DNA from: Limanda limanda
Lineage: Eukaryota; Chordata; Actinopteri; Pleuronectiformes; Pleuronectidae
Assembly (NCBI RefSeq): GCF_963576545.1
Contig: NC_083654.1
Location: 20,681,122 to 20,745,121 of the forward strand
Direction: 5' to 3'
DNA: 64,000 bases
The first letter of the stretch is position 1. Each line of letters starts with the position of its first letter. The notes under the pieces were generated by a model. It did no database searches. It had not been told where the DNA came from and saw only the letters and a program-made list of their open reading frames with translations. The translations under genes and the position numbers were made by a program. Below, piece by piece: positions 23,593-40,928 of the stretch.

Positions 23593-26500
23593 AGATAATT
23601 ATTCTTTTCAAGCTTCATTTCAATTAGTTCAAGTTTCAAGGTTGGGTTTCAAACATCTTATGATTCTCTACGAGCCGTTTTAAATCTATTCTTCTGAATT
23701 AAAAGTAGTAATGAGATCAAGGAGCTTTATCTTGAACCAAATGAGGTTCATTGCTCGTCACCTGCAGCAATAGAGTTATTTTAAAGTCCTTGACCGACGC
23801 CGTGTTTACGCAGAAAGTATTGAACGAGAAAAAACCCATTAAATGTGGATCAGGACATTTTCACCAATTTCCCAGAGAGCAATTCATTGATCTTGATCAG
23901 AGGAATCAGGTTTATTAAGAGGACTGATCTATGAGTTTGTGCGTTTTGCTGGGACTTGGTTGAGTGACGGGACGGTTGAGAGTCGACCTCTCTGCTGAGT
24001 TCCTCCTTTCAAGGTCAGATATTTCCAAACACTGGCCTCATTTCACCCTGAGCCATTTGAATCTATTCCACCGATGTTTGTCTGCTTGTGTCTGACGTCA
24101 CGTTTCTTCAGGTTATAGATGCCACAGATTATTTCCGGTGTGACGGCACAAAACATCATTTGGAATCTGTGATCTGTATCTGGATGATAAGGTGAGTGCA
24201 GAGACGCGGGCGGAAGGAAACGTGATCAGAAAACACATCTGGACGTGGTTTGCTGCTCACACTGAGATCAGAGCTCAGCCGGGGGAAACTACGGCTTGAC
24301 CGGATTCTGTGCAAGGTCAGGAAGGTCATCCAGATCTCGTTACTGCCCAGGTTTTCAAACCCTTCGAGCTCGGCTGGGATACAACGAGTTCACAGGTCTT
24401 TCAGAAGAAGAAATTTAAATATAAATGAAGGTTTCCTTGACCTGGGACGGACCAGGTGAACACGTGTTGTGAAACAGGAAGAATCCAGCGTCTTCCAGAG
24501 TTTGTGAAAACTTAGAACACAGATGAGAAGCTAAATATCCCAGAGCAGGTGGTGAAATCCACAGAGGAAAAGGAAAACCACGTGGAAGTTCGCTGTTGAT
24601 CCACTGATGAAATGGCTCAGCTTAATTAATCACCACTTTTCCCACAGAGAACTGTTTCAGAAAGTTTATTTTTTTATTGAAAATGGGTTGTGCAAAAACA
24701 AAAGTTCTGACTGGCGATGAGTTTCCTCACCGAGGGTGCACGCACGCTCAGAGACTCCGGAGCTAATTAGGCGCCGGCGCTGTGATCACAGTCGAGTGAA
24801 CGAGCGGCGTGAGGAATCCCCGGAGGAAGGATGAGTCGAGGCAGAGCGGCCAGTGTGCTGCAGCCGTATGTCTCAGGGATTTTAATTTATACAACATTAG
24901 AAAGTCTAACTAGAATCGGTTATATTTCAAAATTGGAGAAGAAACTAAAATGACGATAAGCAGCTTTAAAATGGATGTTTAAAATGTAAAGACCACTCAC
25001 TTTGATATATTTGTGTATCTTGAAGCATGCGTGCACCCTCAGGATCTGAAGACACACACTTCATATTCAAACTGTACTGCAGTGATACAATGAACAGCTT
25101 CTAACGCTTGTTAGATCGCACAAAGCTCGACAACGATCAACAATGAGGGACCTGCAGCGTCACGGGGGGGGCGTGGATCTGAAAAGGGGGCGTGGTTAAA
25201 GCAACAGAACGGAACTTCTTTACCGTAAAACAGCAGCTTGAATAGAATGAGTTTGATGATTCAGTTTGAATAATATTCCTTGAATTACATTTTCCAGGGA
25301 AACATTTTCTATCAGATTTCTTTGTAATATTTGATATAGTCAATTTTTTTTAAAAATCATTAAAAACCAGTTTATCTCCAATATTCAGCAGGAAACTTTT
25401 GAAATATGAAGAAATCTGGTAATATCCAGCATTCAGTTGTGTTTCAGTTCAGTGAGTGGAACTACACTTTATAAGCTTTGAACGACTTTGTTTTTCTCTT
25501 AACGTTGAAACCACTTTATCGCTCGAACTCGAATGAATCACCACGTGTGGCTGCAGGGGGCGCTGTTGCTCGGTAACCATTACACTGTGTTGCTTTAATA
25601 CAGAAAAACATCTCAGCTTCAAATACCTCAGCTTTCAGTTCATGGACAGTTTTTTTTAGTTAAAAATGTCTTAATTATCATCACAACATGTTCTTAAATT
25701 CAATTAAAAAAGACCAGATAAAAGGATACAAGACTTAGAACAATAATTATTGGTGAACCATTAAAATCATAATTCCCTTTTCAGATCCTTCCCCCGTGAA
25801 TTTTACCTGTGTTGATATTCACAACACTTTTAAAATGCCTTCATGGATTTAATGACAAAGATTATACAAAACCTTTAATACCACACAGTTTTGATTTTAC
25901 TCACAGTATCCTTGACTGCAAAATGACTCGAGCCACCAACACACAATCACACAATCACACAACCACACAATCACACTGCACTTCTAAAGCAACAGAGACG
26001 CCCAGTTACACCTGGAATTAAAAACATGTCTGGTATCCAGCTTCAACATCTGGATATAAATTCAACCGGATTATTGACATTGAGATCTTGTGTGTGTGGG
26101 TCCAGAAAAAGCGTCTCGTCTTCACTCTGAGTGTCTTGAGTAACGTCCTTAGTTGAAGACTCGGTTTCCGTCTGTCCAATCAGAGCCCAGTATGTCCTTA
26201 ATGCATTCTGGGTGCATTAACACCTGTACTTTGCTTTAGGTCAAGCTCAATCCAACACCATCAAATAACCTGGAATCCATTTTAAAACCAGGTGTAAATG
26301 GGGTATGAGTAAATGTTGCATGAGACTGAAAAGCAGAGGATGAGGCTAGTTTGTCCTTTTGTTCTTTTTACTTTACACCCGATCTTCAGCCTCCTCGTGT
26401 CACCTCACGTCCAACAGAACTAAGTCATATAATACAACAGTTAATTAAGAAAACTGCCCATTTTGGTGCCCTGACAAAAAACATAAACAGATGAGTCGGA

Positions 26501-28148
26501 AAAAACCTGGAAACCGATAAGGCAAAAGTGTCCAGACACGTGAGAGCTACGTCTCAGTTATGGTTTAGCAGAAGTGTTGGAAAAATGATCCATTCAGACA
26601 GGAAATGTAAAAAGTGCAGTTTCCAAATCGTAAGAATTAAAAGCTGCAACATTTAAAATGCAATTCTGCATCTTCCGTGAACAATTCACCGTAATCTCAA
26701 TGTTTAATGTCTCATTAAAGACAAAGACAAACTATTTTTAACCTTTGAGTTTAGCTGCAGCTTCGCCACCGACAAGAAACAAAGATCTGGGAGTTTGGGA
26801 TTTCATTTCACCTGCGTTCACATCCTCTCTTGAAATGTGTCTTGGACCGAGTGTGTTCCCGTCCAATCAGAATACAGAACATGGAATAATCCGGTTCATA
26901 TCCTAAGAACACTCTGCGGAACATGGAAAATGAATAAATGAAACGCAGCAGCCTCCAACAAAGCCGGTGCATATTTTGCCTGGTTGAATGCGACCCAGAT
27001 AGGACTATAAAGAGGAGTTATCCCTTCTCCCGGCACACAGTCATTACGGCTCCCATCTAAGCTGCCCGTTATGTAAATAAAGAAAAACACAGAATAACAG
27101 AGGAGTGTAATGTGTGTGGGACACGGCTTAGGGAAACAAACGGTGTGGGACGCATGTGGAACAGAAAGACAGAGGGAGAGAGAGAGGCAGAGAACATGGA
27201 GATTAAAGAGAAGGAAAAGAAGAGAGAGTTTGCAAACAAAGAAACATCTTTTTTTACCCATTAACCGAGTCATTAGCGACCCGACGTGGAGCTGAGCGAA
27301 ACCCCCGAGGCTCCCGGGGCTTCTTTTCCTTTCCAGATCAACACTATTAGACAACGAGAACAACTACAACATCTACACCGACGAGAACAACAACAATTGT
27401 GCTATAGTGACACGGCACCCGACACACAGAGGATGCACATCATTAACACCACAGCCAGACGCACGTTAGCACACGCTGCTCAGGCTGTTGTGTCTCTGCT
27501 GTTGGGTGGGCTCGCTTCGGCTGCACCCCCCCAGGAAACGGGGCGGAGTCAGGGGGTGGGGACAGGAAGCCCCGAGTCACTGAGCGCCTCCACACGGGCG
27601 CCTGAAGACTTTTCAAGTTTTTAAAATGGGTTCAGGTGAAGAACCCGAGTCTGCAGCCGAGCGGCCGGCGTCCACAGAATCCGTTTCCTCGTGTGGATGA
27701 AAGGAGTTTTATTTTGAAACAGGAAGGCGATCCTGGAGTAGCTGCGGTTTTGTGGCGATGCTGTTTTGCGGCTTTGCAGATTACGTTTTTTTTTTATCGT
27801 ACAAAACACAAACACTCAGCACGTCGACACACTTGCGAAGCTGAAGGAACACGAACGAAGCGGCTAGCATCGCGTCCGGAGTTTCTGTGGGTTTTTCTTT
27901 TTTTTTTGTCACATTCGAAAAAAAATCCGTCTCCGTGATGCAGCTACACACACAATTACCCACAATGCACCTCTGCCACCACAGGTTTCCCTTTCGTCCG
28001 CTTCACAACAACAACTTCTGACAAGTTTCTTTCGATCCTCTTTTTGTGAGATGACAGAGTCGAGCAGAGAGGACAGAACGATGGCGTCTCTTCGATCAGG
28101 TCGAATGTGAAGCAGGGCGGTGTTTATAGCTGATGGCGGCCATGTTGA
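23593..28148. other. Unrecognised 3' flank of the nectin gene
   Basis: I recognise no repeat or gene. The right part (27300-28148) is probably nectin 3' UTR or flank. A repeated CACACAATCA block is at 25945-25978. Confidence 0.4.
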
Positions 28149-28154
28149 TTTATT
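28149..28154 (-). promoter_or_regulatory. Candidate polyadenylation signal AATAAA
   Basis: AATAAA reads on the minus strand about 95 bp past the nectin stop codon. A second one lies at 27713-27708. A long 3' UTR is common in this family, so either or neither may be used. Confidence 0.25.
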
Positions 28155-28248
28155 CGCTGCTGAAGGGGGGGGGGGCAGGCTCCTCCCACTTCCTCCACCA
28201 CATCTCCGTTCCCTATTCTCAGCGCCTCATCTTTCCTTTCCTGCGACC

Positions 28249-28889
28249 TCAGACGTAAATGGCAGTCCGGGAAATGACGGAGCCGTCTCTCTGAGACTCC
28301 ATGTCGTCGTCCAGGTACACGCCCATTTCCTCCTCGCCGCCGTGGCCTCGGTGCACGTGATAGGCCGGGGGAAGCATGTTCCCGCCTCCCCCGACGCCTC
28401 CGAACCGATCGTACTGCTCCTCCTCCTCCTCCTCCTCCATGCTGTCGTCCAGGTCGAACTTCCTCCTCTCCGCCTCCCCCGGGTCGGCGCTGAGGAGGAT
28501 GTCGTGGGCGGACGGCGGCTTGCTGGCGGCCGGGTGGTGGAGGTGGAGGTGGTGGAAGTCGTTGGCCTTCTCCGTCAGCGTGCCCGTGGCGTCGCAGCCT
28601 TCCCGGTACGTGTAGACCGGCCCGTTGTTGTTCGCTCCCGTCCCGTTCTTGCCGCTGTTGCTGCCGGCGCCGCTGAAAAGCAGCCGAGCCTTGTTGCCGT
28701 AGTTCCCGCCGTTGCTGCCCCCGCTGCCCGTCGCTATGGAGTCGCCGCCGCTGGGATAGCCCCGCCTCTGCTGCCGGCGGCTGCGGCTCAGCAGGACGGC
28801 AACGAGCGTGACGACCAATAGCAGGGCCAGGAGGGAGCCGATGACGGCGCCCGCCACCACGCCGGCGCTGAGCGGATCCTCCAGGGCTT
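28249..28889 (-). CDS. nectin2: Nectin terminal exon: transmembrane segment, cytoplasmic tail, PDZ ligand, stop
   Basis: The exon encodes 212 residues plus stop. It starts after acceptor CTCTGCAG with EALEDPLSAG. A hydrophobic segment of about 25 residues (GVVAGAVIGSLLALLLVV onward) is followed by the basic stop-transfer stretch RSRRQQRR. The tail is Gly/Ser/Asn-rich, has a His-rich patch (HHLHLHHP) and a run of acidic residues after DDSM, and ends in DDDMESQRDGSVISR then TAIYV. The last four residues fit the nectin ligand for the afadin PDZ domain. The whole tail lies in one exon, as in long nectin isoforms. The exon is strikingly GC- and CpG-rich. The stop codon is at 28251-28249. Confidence 0.93.
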
Positions 28890-30430
28890 CTGCAGAGGGG
28901 ATGGAGGGGTTGGAAGGAGGGGTGGACAAAATGGGTGGAGGAAAAGAAAAAAAGGGAAAAAAAGAATTGACGGCTGTTTTTTAAGTCTTGCTCAGGTGTG
29001 GAGGAGGTGTTCTTCTGGTGTTGTGAGTGTGTTGTGGTGAGAGTGTCGTCCTCTACGTGTGTTACAATCCTCTTACGTGTGTGTGCTGGTGTTCTCCTGA
29101 GTGTGATCCCTCAGTCAGTCAGTGCTGGGATCAGGCTGAACGGAGCTCATTCACTCTCCCAGGGGCGCGTTGCATTCTGCAGACATCTCGCTCAACAAAC
29201 ACACAGACCAGCGGCTGTGTGTGTCCAGCTGCTGGCACTCCAGTCCACCCCCCCCCCACCCCCCCCTCTGCCAGCCGGGGAAAAGCCTTTTGTTCTACAC
29301 TTCATGTTGGTGTGAGCCAAGTTTGCCCGTCTACTATTGTTTCAGTGGAAGATTGAAACAGAAAGGAGAGATGGGTGAACAGCGTCGGCAGAGAGAGGTT
29401 TGTGTCGGGCCTCATGCTGTTATGGGTTACAGGCCGGGCACAGCCACACACACACACACACACAGACACACACACACACACAGACAGACACACACACAGA
29501 CACACACAGACACACAACAGAGAGGTTATTTGAAGAGGGTCAGTGGAAACGAGGACAAAGTCGGGCCCGGAAAACGCCCACGATGTTTAACCCTCCCATT
29601 ATTGCCCTCTGTTTCTTTCCCACCCTCCTTATCATCGCCACTCCTCCTCTTCCTCCTCCCATCATCTGCTTCCTTCCTCTCTTATCGGTCAGCCGGTCCG
29701 AACCACCGGGCGGAGCGGCGGCACACAGAGGTAAAAGGTTCTCACTGTGGAGCAGGACTCACAAGCCAGGACATTAATAAGAGGATTCTCTGCAGAGAGA
29801 GAGAGAGAGAGAGAGTGAGAGAGAGAGAAAAGATCGTGTAGGATTTGTATGAGTAATTCATGATGGGCTTTAAAAGAGGAGAAAGGAAAGTGTCAAACCA
29901 GGAGAGGAGAGGAGTTGCTCCTCCCGTGCAGAGCGTCTCCTCCTCCTGCTCCGAGTCGCCTGCTGGCTTCTCTAAGGGCTGCGGTCGGGCCAGTGGAAGA
30001 CGGAACAGCAGGAAATCTGAACCCCTTTCTGTTCTATGCAAATAACAGCGAGGTTCTGCCAGCGCTCCTGGCAAACACAGCAGTGAACGCCAATCAAACA
30101 ATCTGAGCTCGGCTGAAACGAACAGCGAGCCGGGTGACGAGCCGGGGCAGCGGTGAGGGAGTGAGGGAGCGAGGGAGCGGGAGTCTCTCTCTCCCTTTCT
30201 GAGGAACCACGTCCGCCATCAAATAATGATCTGAGCGACGCTGACAAGAGTGAATTATGCTCACAAAAGCAGCGGGGGGGCGTTACTATAAGTGAGTCTG
30301 GATTGAGAGCCTGTGATTTATACAAATTGTTCATTGTGAGGGTAGAGGGGAAAAAGAGACGGGGATGAAAGAGGCGATGGATTGGGCACAGGGAGAAAAG
30401 AAAATTGGAAGAGGGTTTTGTGGTGGATGG
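28890..30430. other. Intronic; (CA)n tract and C-rich runs
   Basis: There is an interrupted (CA)n tract at 29444-29516 with CAGA variants, a C-run at 29247-29265 and a (GA)n tract at 29794-29828. No exon was recognised. Confidence 0.5.
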
Positions 30431-31140
30431 AGAGAGGAGAGGAGAGGAGAGGAGACGAGAGCTAGGAGAGAAGAGGAGACGAGAGCTAGGAGAGGAGAGG
30501 AGAGGAAAGGAGACGAGAGCTAGGAGAGGAGAGGAGAGCTATGAGGAGAGATGACGAGAGGATAGGAAAGGAGACGAGAGCTAGGAGAGGATAGGAGAGC
30601 TATGAGGAGAGATGACGAGAGGAGAGGAGAGAAGAGGAGACGAGAGCTAGGAGAGGAGAGGAGAGCTAGGAGAGAAGAGGAGACGAGAGCTAGGAGAGGA
30701 GAGGAGAGGAAAGGAGACGAGAGCTAGGAGAGGAGAGGAGAGGAGAGCTATGAGGAGAGATGACGAGAGGAGAGGAAAGGAGACGAGAGCTAGGAGAGGA
30801 GAGGAGAGCTATGAGGAGAGATGACGAGAGGAGAGGAGACGAGACGAGAGCTAGGAGAGGAGAGGAGAGCTATGAGGAGAGATGACGAGAGCTAGGAGAG
30901 GAGAGGAGAGCTATGAGGAGAGATGACGAGAGGAGAGGAGAGGAGAGGAGACGAGAGCTAGGAGAGGAGAGGAGAGAAGAGGAGACGAGAACTAGGAGAG
31001 GAGAGGAGAGCTATGAGGAGAGATGACGAGAGCTAGGAGACGAGAGGAGAGGTGTGAGGAGAGGAGACGAGAGGAGAGCTAAGAGGAGAGGAGAGAGGAG
31101 AGGAGACGAGAGGAGAGCTAAGAGGAGAGGAGAGAGGAGA
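30431..31140 (+). repeat. GA-rich minisatellite, about 710 bp
   Basis: The unit is a mixture of GGAGA pentamers with GACGAGAGCTAGGAG and GCTATGAGGAGAGATGACG blocks, repeated about every 50-70 bp. One strand is nearly all purine. Confidence 0.93.
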
Positions 31141-34849
<3,709 letters not shown>

Positions 34850-35275
34850 ATATATGATGCTTATCTTCGTGACTCTCAGACATTCCCAGAGAGTCCTCCA
34901 GATGTTTATTCAAGGAGGTCTGTCCCTCTTTGGAAAGACCTTTTACCTAGGGAATGACCTCTGACCAGCAAATGGATGGGGGTAAAGGGAAGGTCCTTGA
35001 CCAATGCATTTTCATCTTCATGTGCAAAACAACTCCTTATTTAGGCTGAAGCCCTGTTGTGTGATGTCATGTTATCTCTAGTTTTGGGGTCCCACCTCCC
35101 ACCTATAAAACTTCTTGCCCTGCAGGGAGAAGAGAGACTTCACTATTGGCTTGTGATGTCTCCGGGTATACCATGGTATCCGTCTGAAACTTCTGTGTAA
35201 TAAGCATTATTGTACTTGTAAGTACTGGGTCCGCGGTCCTTTCCTTCATCATCAAACTTCTACAACCACATCAAC
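34850..35275 (+). mobile_element. Probable solo LTR of an endogenous retrovirus-like element
   Basis: The stretch has the order of signals expected in an LTR: a TATAAAA box at 35104, about 95 bp downstream an AATAAG signal at 35199, then CTGGGTCCGCGGTCC as a U5-like end. There are no flanking gag or pol sequences, so it would be a solo LTR. I could not fix its ends or a target duplication. Confidence 0.4.
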
Positions 35276-38049
35276 CTCTCGGCCGACCAGAATATACTTC
35301 ACCATACAAAACATATTTATTTGAACAGTTTGGGTTCTTTAATTTCCTGGAAAACCATCATCCTCTGGGAAAACATCCCAGTTAATGCTGCCCATTTTCT
35401 GCTAAATGCACTCCACTATGTTAACACTGTAATCCTGTCCCACTCATGATGGAGGAATGTGTAGTTCATCCTCAGAGATCTGATGTGATGTGGTTACAGC
35501 TGATTACTGCACTGTAGTGAAAAGGTTCAGTTTTCAGGTCGTCCTCTCTCGTCTTCACGAAGCAACAACCACAGAAACCATCCACACATCATCAGTCACA
35601 CTCACTTTACACACACACACACACACACTCACACAGCTTAATTACCCTTGATTACACAGACAAACTTGCACACAGGCAGACACACAAACACCAAGAGCCA
35701 CACTGTCTAATCAATTACTCCTGATTATCCCTGATCTTCACATACTTCATTTAGCGCACATCTCAAATCCCGCACGAGGCCCCGGCTCCGCCCCCATCCC
35801 ACCGCCGGTGTTTCCATGACGATCTCAGTCATTTCCTCACGCAACCCTCTCACTGAGGAAAATTTCCTGCCGAAAAATCTTCTTCTATCTCGTCTCCTCA
35901 TCACAGATCCTCTCCGGTGCTTTTCATCTCCGGATCTCTTCCCCGTGCTTTTTTTCATCAGCGGAAATAATGAGAGAAAGAGAGAATAAACTAAAGAGTA
36001 AACTGCACAGGAGGAGATGGAGAAACGGAGTGAGAGGAGGAAGTCAGGATGACTATTTGAAGCATCTTGTTTTTGGCCTCTTTCGTGGCCCATTGCATCT
36101 CAGTGCGCTCGGTCCTCGGAGACTCAGGGTTTTAAAAGGATGCTCTCTGACACAGAGCAGGCAGATGGGATGAAAACAGCCCAGACAGACGGGAAGGAGA
36201 GGCAGAGAGAGAGAGAGGGGGTGAAGGAGGGTGAATGGAGATGATGGATAGATGGATGGATGGATGGAAGTTGAGATAAATGGGTGGATTCATCTCCTCC
36301 AAGCTCATTAGCCCCTTTTAACCTTGAAGGCTCATCTGCGTCGCTTCTTTCTGCAGAAACACTCGTTCAAAACTTACAGAAACATCCACGTGGGAGAAGC
36401 ATCTCCGTGCACGAGCACACACACATTAACCGCTCGCACGTACAAACACACACATTCGCACACACACAAACACACAAACACACACATACTCGGTCTAATT
36501 AGGTTCTGCTGCATCTTTTGGCCCCCTGCAGAGGTTATGAACTTCAGGAGGTTTCCCATTTGCCTCTCCTCCTCCTTCTTCTTCTAGTTCAACACCCATT
36601 TAGTCTCCAGCTGCTGCACACACACACACAGTCGCTCACTGAAAAACTCACACTCATAAACACACACACATAAACACACACACAGTCGCTCACTGAAAAA
36701 CTCACACTCATAAACACAAACACACACTCTGCAGACTCTCTGACTTCTGGCTGCATTCACCTCAATAACAACCCTCCGCCTAAAGGGAACTCTCACACAA
36801 TTTACAGCCTACACACACACACACAGGAGAATATGACCATACAAAAGCCCAATGACTCATCTTTGACAAGCTTTGGGCAGCGTGTGTGTGTGTTAGTACA
36901 CAAGCAGAGCGCTGAGCCCTTTTTCTCCTGAACTCTGACACAACATGATAGGAATGTGAGTCCTCGGAGGCAGCGAGCTCCAGCCGGGAGTTTTACTGAG
37001 TGTGTGTTAACTGTGGAGTTGTAAAACGCAGTCGTAAAGACACAATGCACTACAACAAAATGGAAGCAACACAACCTGATATTGATTGAGTGCACGGAGC
37101 AGATGTTCACTGTCTGCTGTGATGTGCATTGACTTTAAGACTGAATGCAACGTGTGTGTACAAACCTTTAAGACCCGGTGCAGTGTTTCTAACTTTGTTT
37201 TCCAGACATGAGACTGAAATACTTGCAGAAAAGGCTAAATGTAGTTTTAATGACGAGTGAGCTGTTGTCTAAGTTTTATTTCAATAACCTATTTAAATCT
37301 TTGCAGATAAACAAGGTCAATTCAAGCTTTTCAATTTGCTCAATTCACAAGAGCTGTATTTACTTGTATTCCATTTGCTCGTCCATTAGTGGGTTCTTTG
37401 TAATTCTCTGTTCTGCTTCAGTGACCAAGGTTGAACTGGAAAATAGGAATGTAAAATTGAACTGGTTTTCATTCTGTTGCTGGAATTAAACAAGTACTTG
37501 TGATGAAAGGGTTTCGAGACCTTTGGGCCCTTCAGTCTTTTATGAGCTCCTACATGAGCATTCATCAGGAAATAGTGGTTTTATTTCCTATTAAAACACT
37601 TGAAGACCTTCTGTTACAGATGCATACTTTTCATCTGACATCAGTGCCATGGTAACACCCCCCCGCCCACCCCCGAGCGCCCACACACACACAAAGGTGT
37701 AATGGAAATGTCTCCTCAGCATCATTACACAGTCTCCATCTCACCGTGAGACGTCCTCAAGCAGAGGATCATTTTGAAATGTGTTTCTCGTGTAAGACAA
37801 GATCTGTGACCTTAAGAACCGGTCGGGTGTGGATCAGTGAACGTCTCAGAACGCTGCCGTGATCACACTCACTGTCTGTGAGCCGCAGCTCTACACTTTA
37901 AGACTTATCACAGTTAAAGAGTGCAGTGAAGTGGTCTGTGCCTTAGTAAGTCACATTCCACCAAACTAGCAAAATGGGTTCCTACTGTGATGCCACAGAC
38001 AAACCTGGAATAACTAGATTAGAGCTTCGATGCTAGTTTGGTAGCTACA
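35276..38049. other. Unrecognised intronic sequence with (CA)n tracts
   Basis: CA-rich tracts lie at 35610-35632, 36415-36485 and 36617-36730. The last has a duplicated block containing CAGTCGCTCACTGAAAAACT. Confidence 0.45.
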
Positions 38050-38340
38050 GAAAGAACAAGAGCGTTAAACCAATCTGCCAGTTTGAGAATTCTCCATCTG
38101 AGGGTCAGGATTAACTCTGGAGATGGGAGGAGTTCAGATATCCACAGAGAGCTCGGAGTGGAACCTCTGCTCCCTCAGGACGAATGGAGGACACATCGAA
38201 AGTGTCCTGAGACCCAGGGGAAGACCCAGAACTCAAGGGGGTCCACGTATCCCATCTGGCCTGAGGAGAGGGAGGACCAGAAGCCCCTGGTTCCCCCGGC
38301 TGCCTCTGCAGACCTGATCTATGTTGATTGATGGATGATT
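38050..38340 (+). mobile_element. LINE fragment, 3' end of ORF2
   Basis: GGAGTTCAGATATCCA, GAGCTCGGAGTGGAACC and GGGGAAGACCCAGAACTC are typical of the end of a common fish non-LTR retrotransposon (RTE-like). One frame reads RPRGRPRTQGGPRIPSGL, where intact elements encode a GRPRTRW-like motif. It ends with GATTGATGGATGA. The frame is broken and shortened. Confidence 0.6.
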
Positions 38341-39375
38341 CCAGTTTGATCTCTCGATTCTACGTGGACTGTTTGTTTGGTTTTATGGTTTATTTACTGC
38401 CTCACTGCTCGATTACAAGAGAAACCAGAGAAAGAGAAACCACAGCCTGTGAGTGAAAAGCTACAAGACTCTTAACTGCCTTGTTTACTGAACACCAGCC
38501 CGGAGACCTACTGGAGGAATAAGTGATTCCAGATCCTGTGAGGTCATCTCAACTTTCTGTGAGGACAGGAGAGGAAACTGTCGGTTCTGCAGAGTTCCTC
38601 GGGTTCAACACTCAGCTTTCCAGAGATCAGAACCTGTTTCCTGGATCGGATCAACATCAGTTTATAAACTAACACATCCTCGAAGCTTTGGGTGAAGTCC
38701 CACATTCGGAACAGATTATATTCTCCTAACAAGCGCACACCACAAGGCTCTTGGATGAGGACACAGACTTTTACTTCTTGGTTTGAGTTATTACGACTTC
38801 ACCTCCACAGCCAAACCAACTTAACCAGACACATAAACATGTCACAGATTTAATAAAATGCTGCACCCACGACCAACGTGTGTTTTATTATCTCAGGCGA
38901 ATCGGAAAAAGATTCTAATTACCTTGTTGACTAAAAACAACCCTGATAGTTGCACTGTAAATTATTTGAAGTTATGAGTGGGATGATGTTTTGTATATTT
39001 TATCTCCGGAGCCTGAAACTTTGAATAAGCACAGATGATAAAAAATGGCCTTTGTCAGCCGGCCGTGTCCAAATAAAGAAGCATTTAATGCAAATCTGTG
39101 GTGATCCATCACCCGACTGGTGCTTACTCACAGCAAGTCGCTTTCACACGTGCACACACACACACAACACACACAGACCCACACGCAGAGTCGCACACGG
39201 AGACGTCAACTTGAGTGGGTTCAGTGGTTTAATGAACATTATTGATGGCGAGGCTACAGCGTCGCTGGTGTAATTAGTGTGATGTCTCACACCTACATGT
39301 CTGCAGCTTTATTAATTCAGTGCAGATTCTACCCATTATGCATGGGAATCTGTGCACGTCACATGCACACGCACA

Positions 39376-39418
<43 letters not shown>

Positions 39419-40920
39419 CTCAGCACCAGCCCAGCACTTGTGTCATAATCCAAAGCCCCGGTAAGTGCTCTTGCTTTCACACCCGGCCTGAGCTGCATCC
39501 TGCACGGAATTTGCATCCCTGCTGAAGTGTGTGTGTGCACAAGTGTTTGTGTGTTGTGTATTTGTGTGTGTTTGTGTGTCTGTGTGCCACTGTTGTGCAC
39601 TGCCAAATATATTTTTAGTTCTTATTCTGCTTGGCTGAATGCATGAAGCTGATTGGATCCAGACCTTGGCTGTTGATACTGATCAACAAAACCAGCTGAG
39701 TGAAAAACAGCCATCAGCCTCCCTCTCTCTTCTCTCACTCACTCTCTCACTCTCTAACTCACTCTCCACTTCCCCATCTCCCCCCCTCCACTCTTCCACC
39801 GTTCCCTCTCACTTAAATGGGGGTGGTTTGTGGTCGGGTGACTCATTTCTAAGCAAATCTGGACCATGGGAGAGAGTGAAAAGGGTGGGGGGGGGGGCAG
39901 AGAAAGGTTTAAAGGGGCCCAGGAGAGTAGAAAGAAAAGAGGGGGAAAGAGAAAAAGAAAAAGAAGGGGGGAAATGAATATGTGCAAACCCAGAGTGGAC
40001 AGGATTAAGGTCGCTAGAGCCACTGCTCTTTTTGCTCCTCTATTACCCCCCCCCCCGATCTGTTCATGAATATGATCAGCAGAACAAAAATGAAAAGCAA
40101 ACATCTAGACAGCGATAATTCTCTCCGCCCGGGATTTACTCCTCCAGGAGATCCGTGAATGTTTCAGCACAAGGACACAAAAACAAATTATGATACAATC
40201 GTGTGTGTTAATATATGAGCATGGATCTGGGGTTGTGTTATTGATAAAGTGCATCTGATCGACATGTTGGAGGTGGGAAAGTAGAAATCAAGTCATATTG
40301 AATAATTATCAACTTACTTGGATTTAAACTGACGGCAAAATAATGAACTGACTTCGGTAAAATAAGGAAAAGAAAACGAAATGAATATTTCACCATAAAA
40401 AAATGTCAAAACAACCGTCTGCAGTTTAGAGATCCAGAGAACTCAACGTTCTGCCAGCTGTCGATGGCAGAATATTTAAATCCTGAGGAAATAACTGCAA
40501 AAATAAATTCATCGTTAATTATCTATTTATTTTAATATATAATTTTTATTGTGCAATTCATTTGGCTGGGGGAATCCTGCAAAAGTGAACATGGCTGCAC
40601 GACAAACCCAGAGATACAGCTTCATCACCTCCTCCTGAGCAGGTTTTATAACACAAGACATGATGTGTAGCTGCTAGTTGTCGAGTGCTGATGGTAAAAA
40701 ATTAAACTCAAGATAATTCTTTGGAAATGTTGTAATACGTCACCAGAACAACAGCAATTAGTCGTAATTACAGCAAACGAGCAATTTCAAGTTTCTCTGT
40801 TCCTGTTCCTGTCAGACGCAAACTGAAATTTGAACATGTGGGAATCAGAAGTGGGACTAAAGTGATGATGAGGCTCCAACAAAACACTTTAATATGTTGT
40901 CATTACCTCAGCATTAACAC
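38341..40920. other. Unrecognised intronic sequence with (CA)n tract
   Basis: A (CA)n tract lies at 39365-39417 and a GT-rich one at 39525-39590. A C-run is at 40046-40056. No exon was seen. Confidence 0.45.
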
Positions 40921-40928
40921 ACTCACAC

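Noticed and set aside
20599..23627. Repeated 95-codon frames starting MGVAKWLNGAPRD
   Set aside because: They occur in each copy of a non-coding repeat family and lack similarity to any protein; other members of the family are broken.
28120..28821. 233-codon plus-strand frame opposite the last nectin exon
   Set aside because: It is the antisense shadow of a GC-rich exon. The minus-strand frame has the transmembrane segment, PDZ ligand and matching splice phase.
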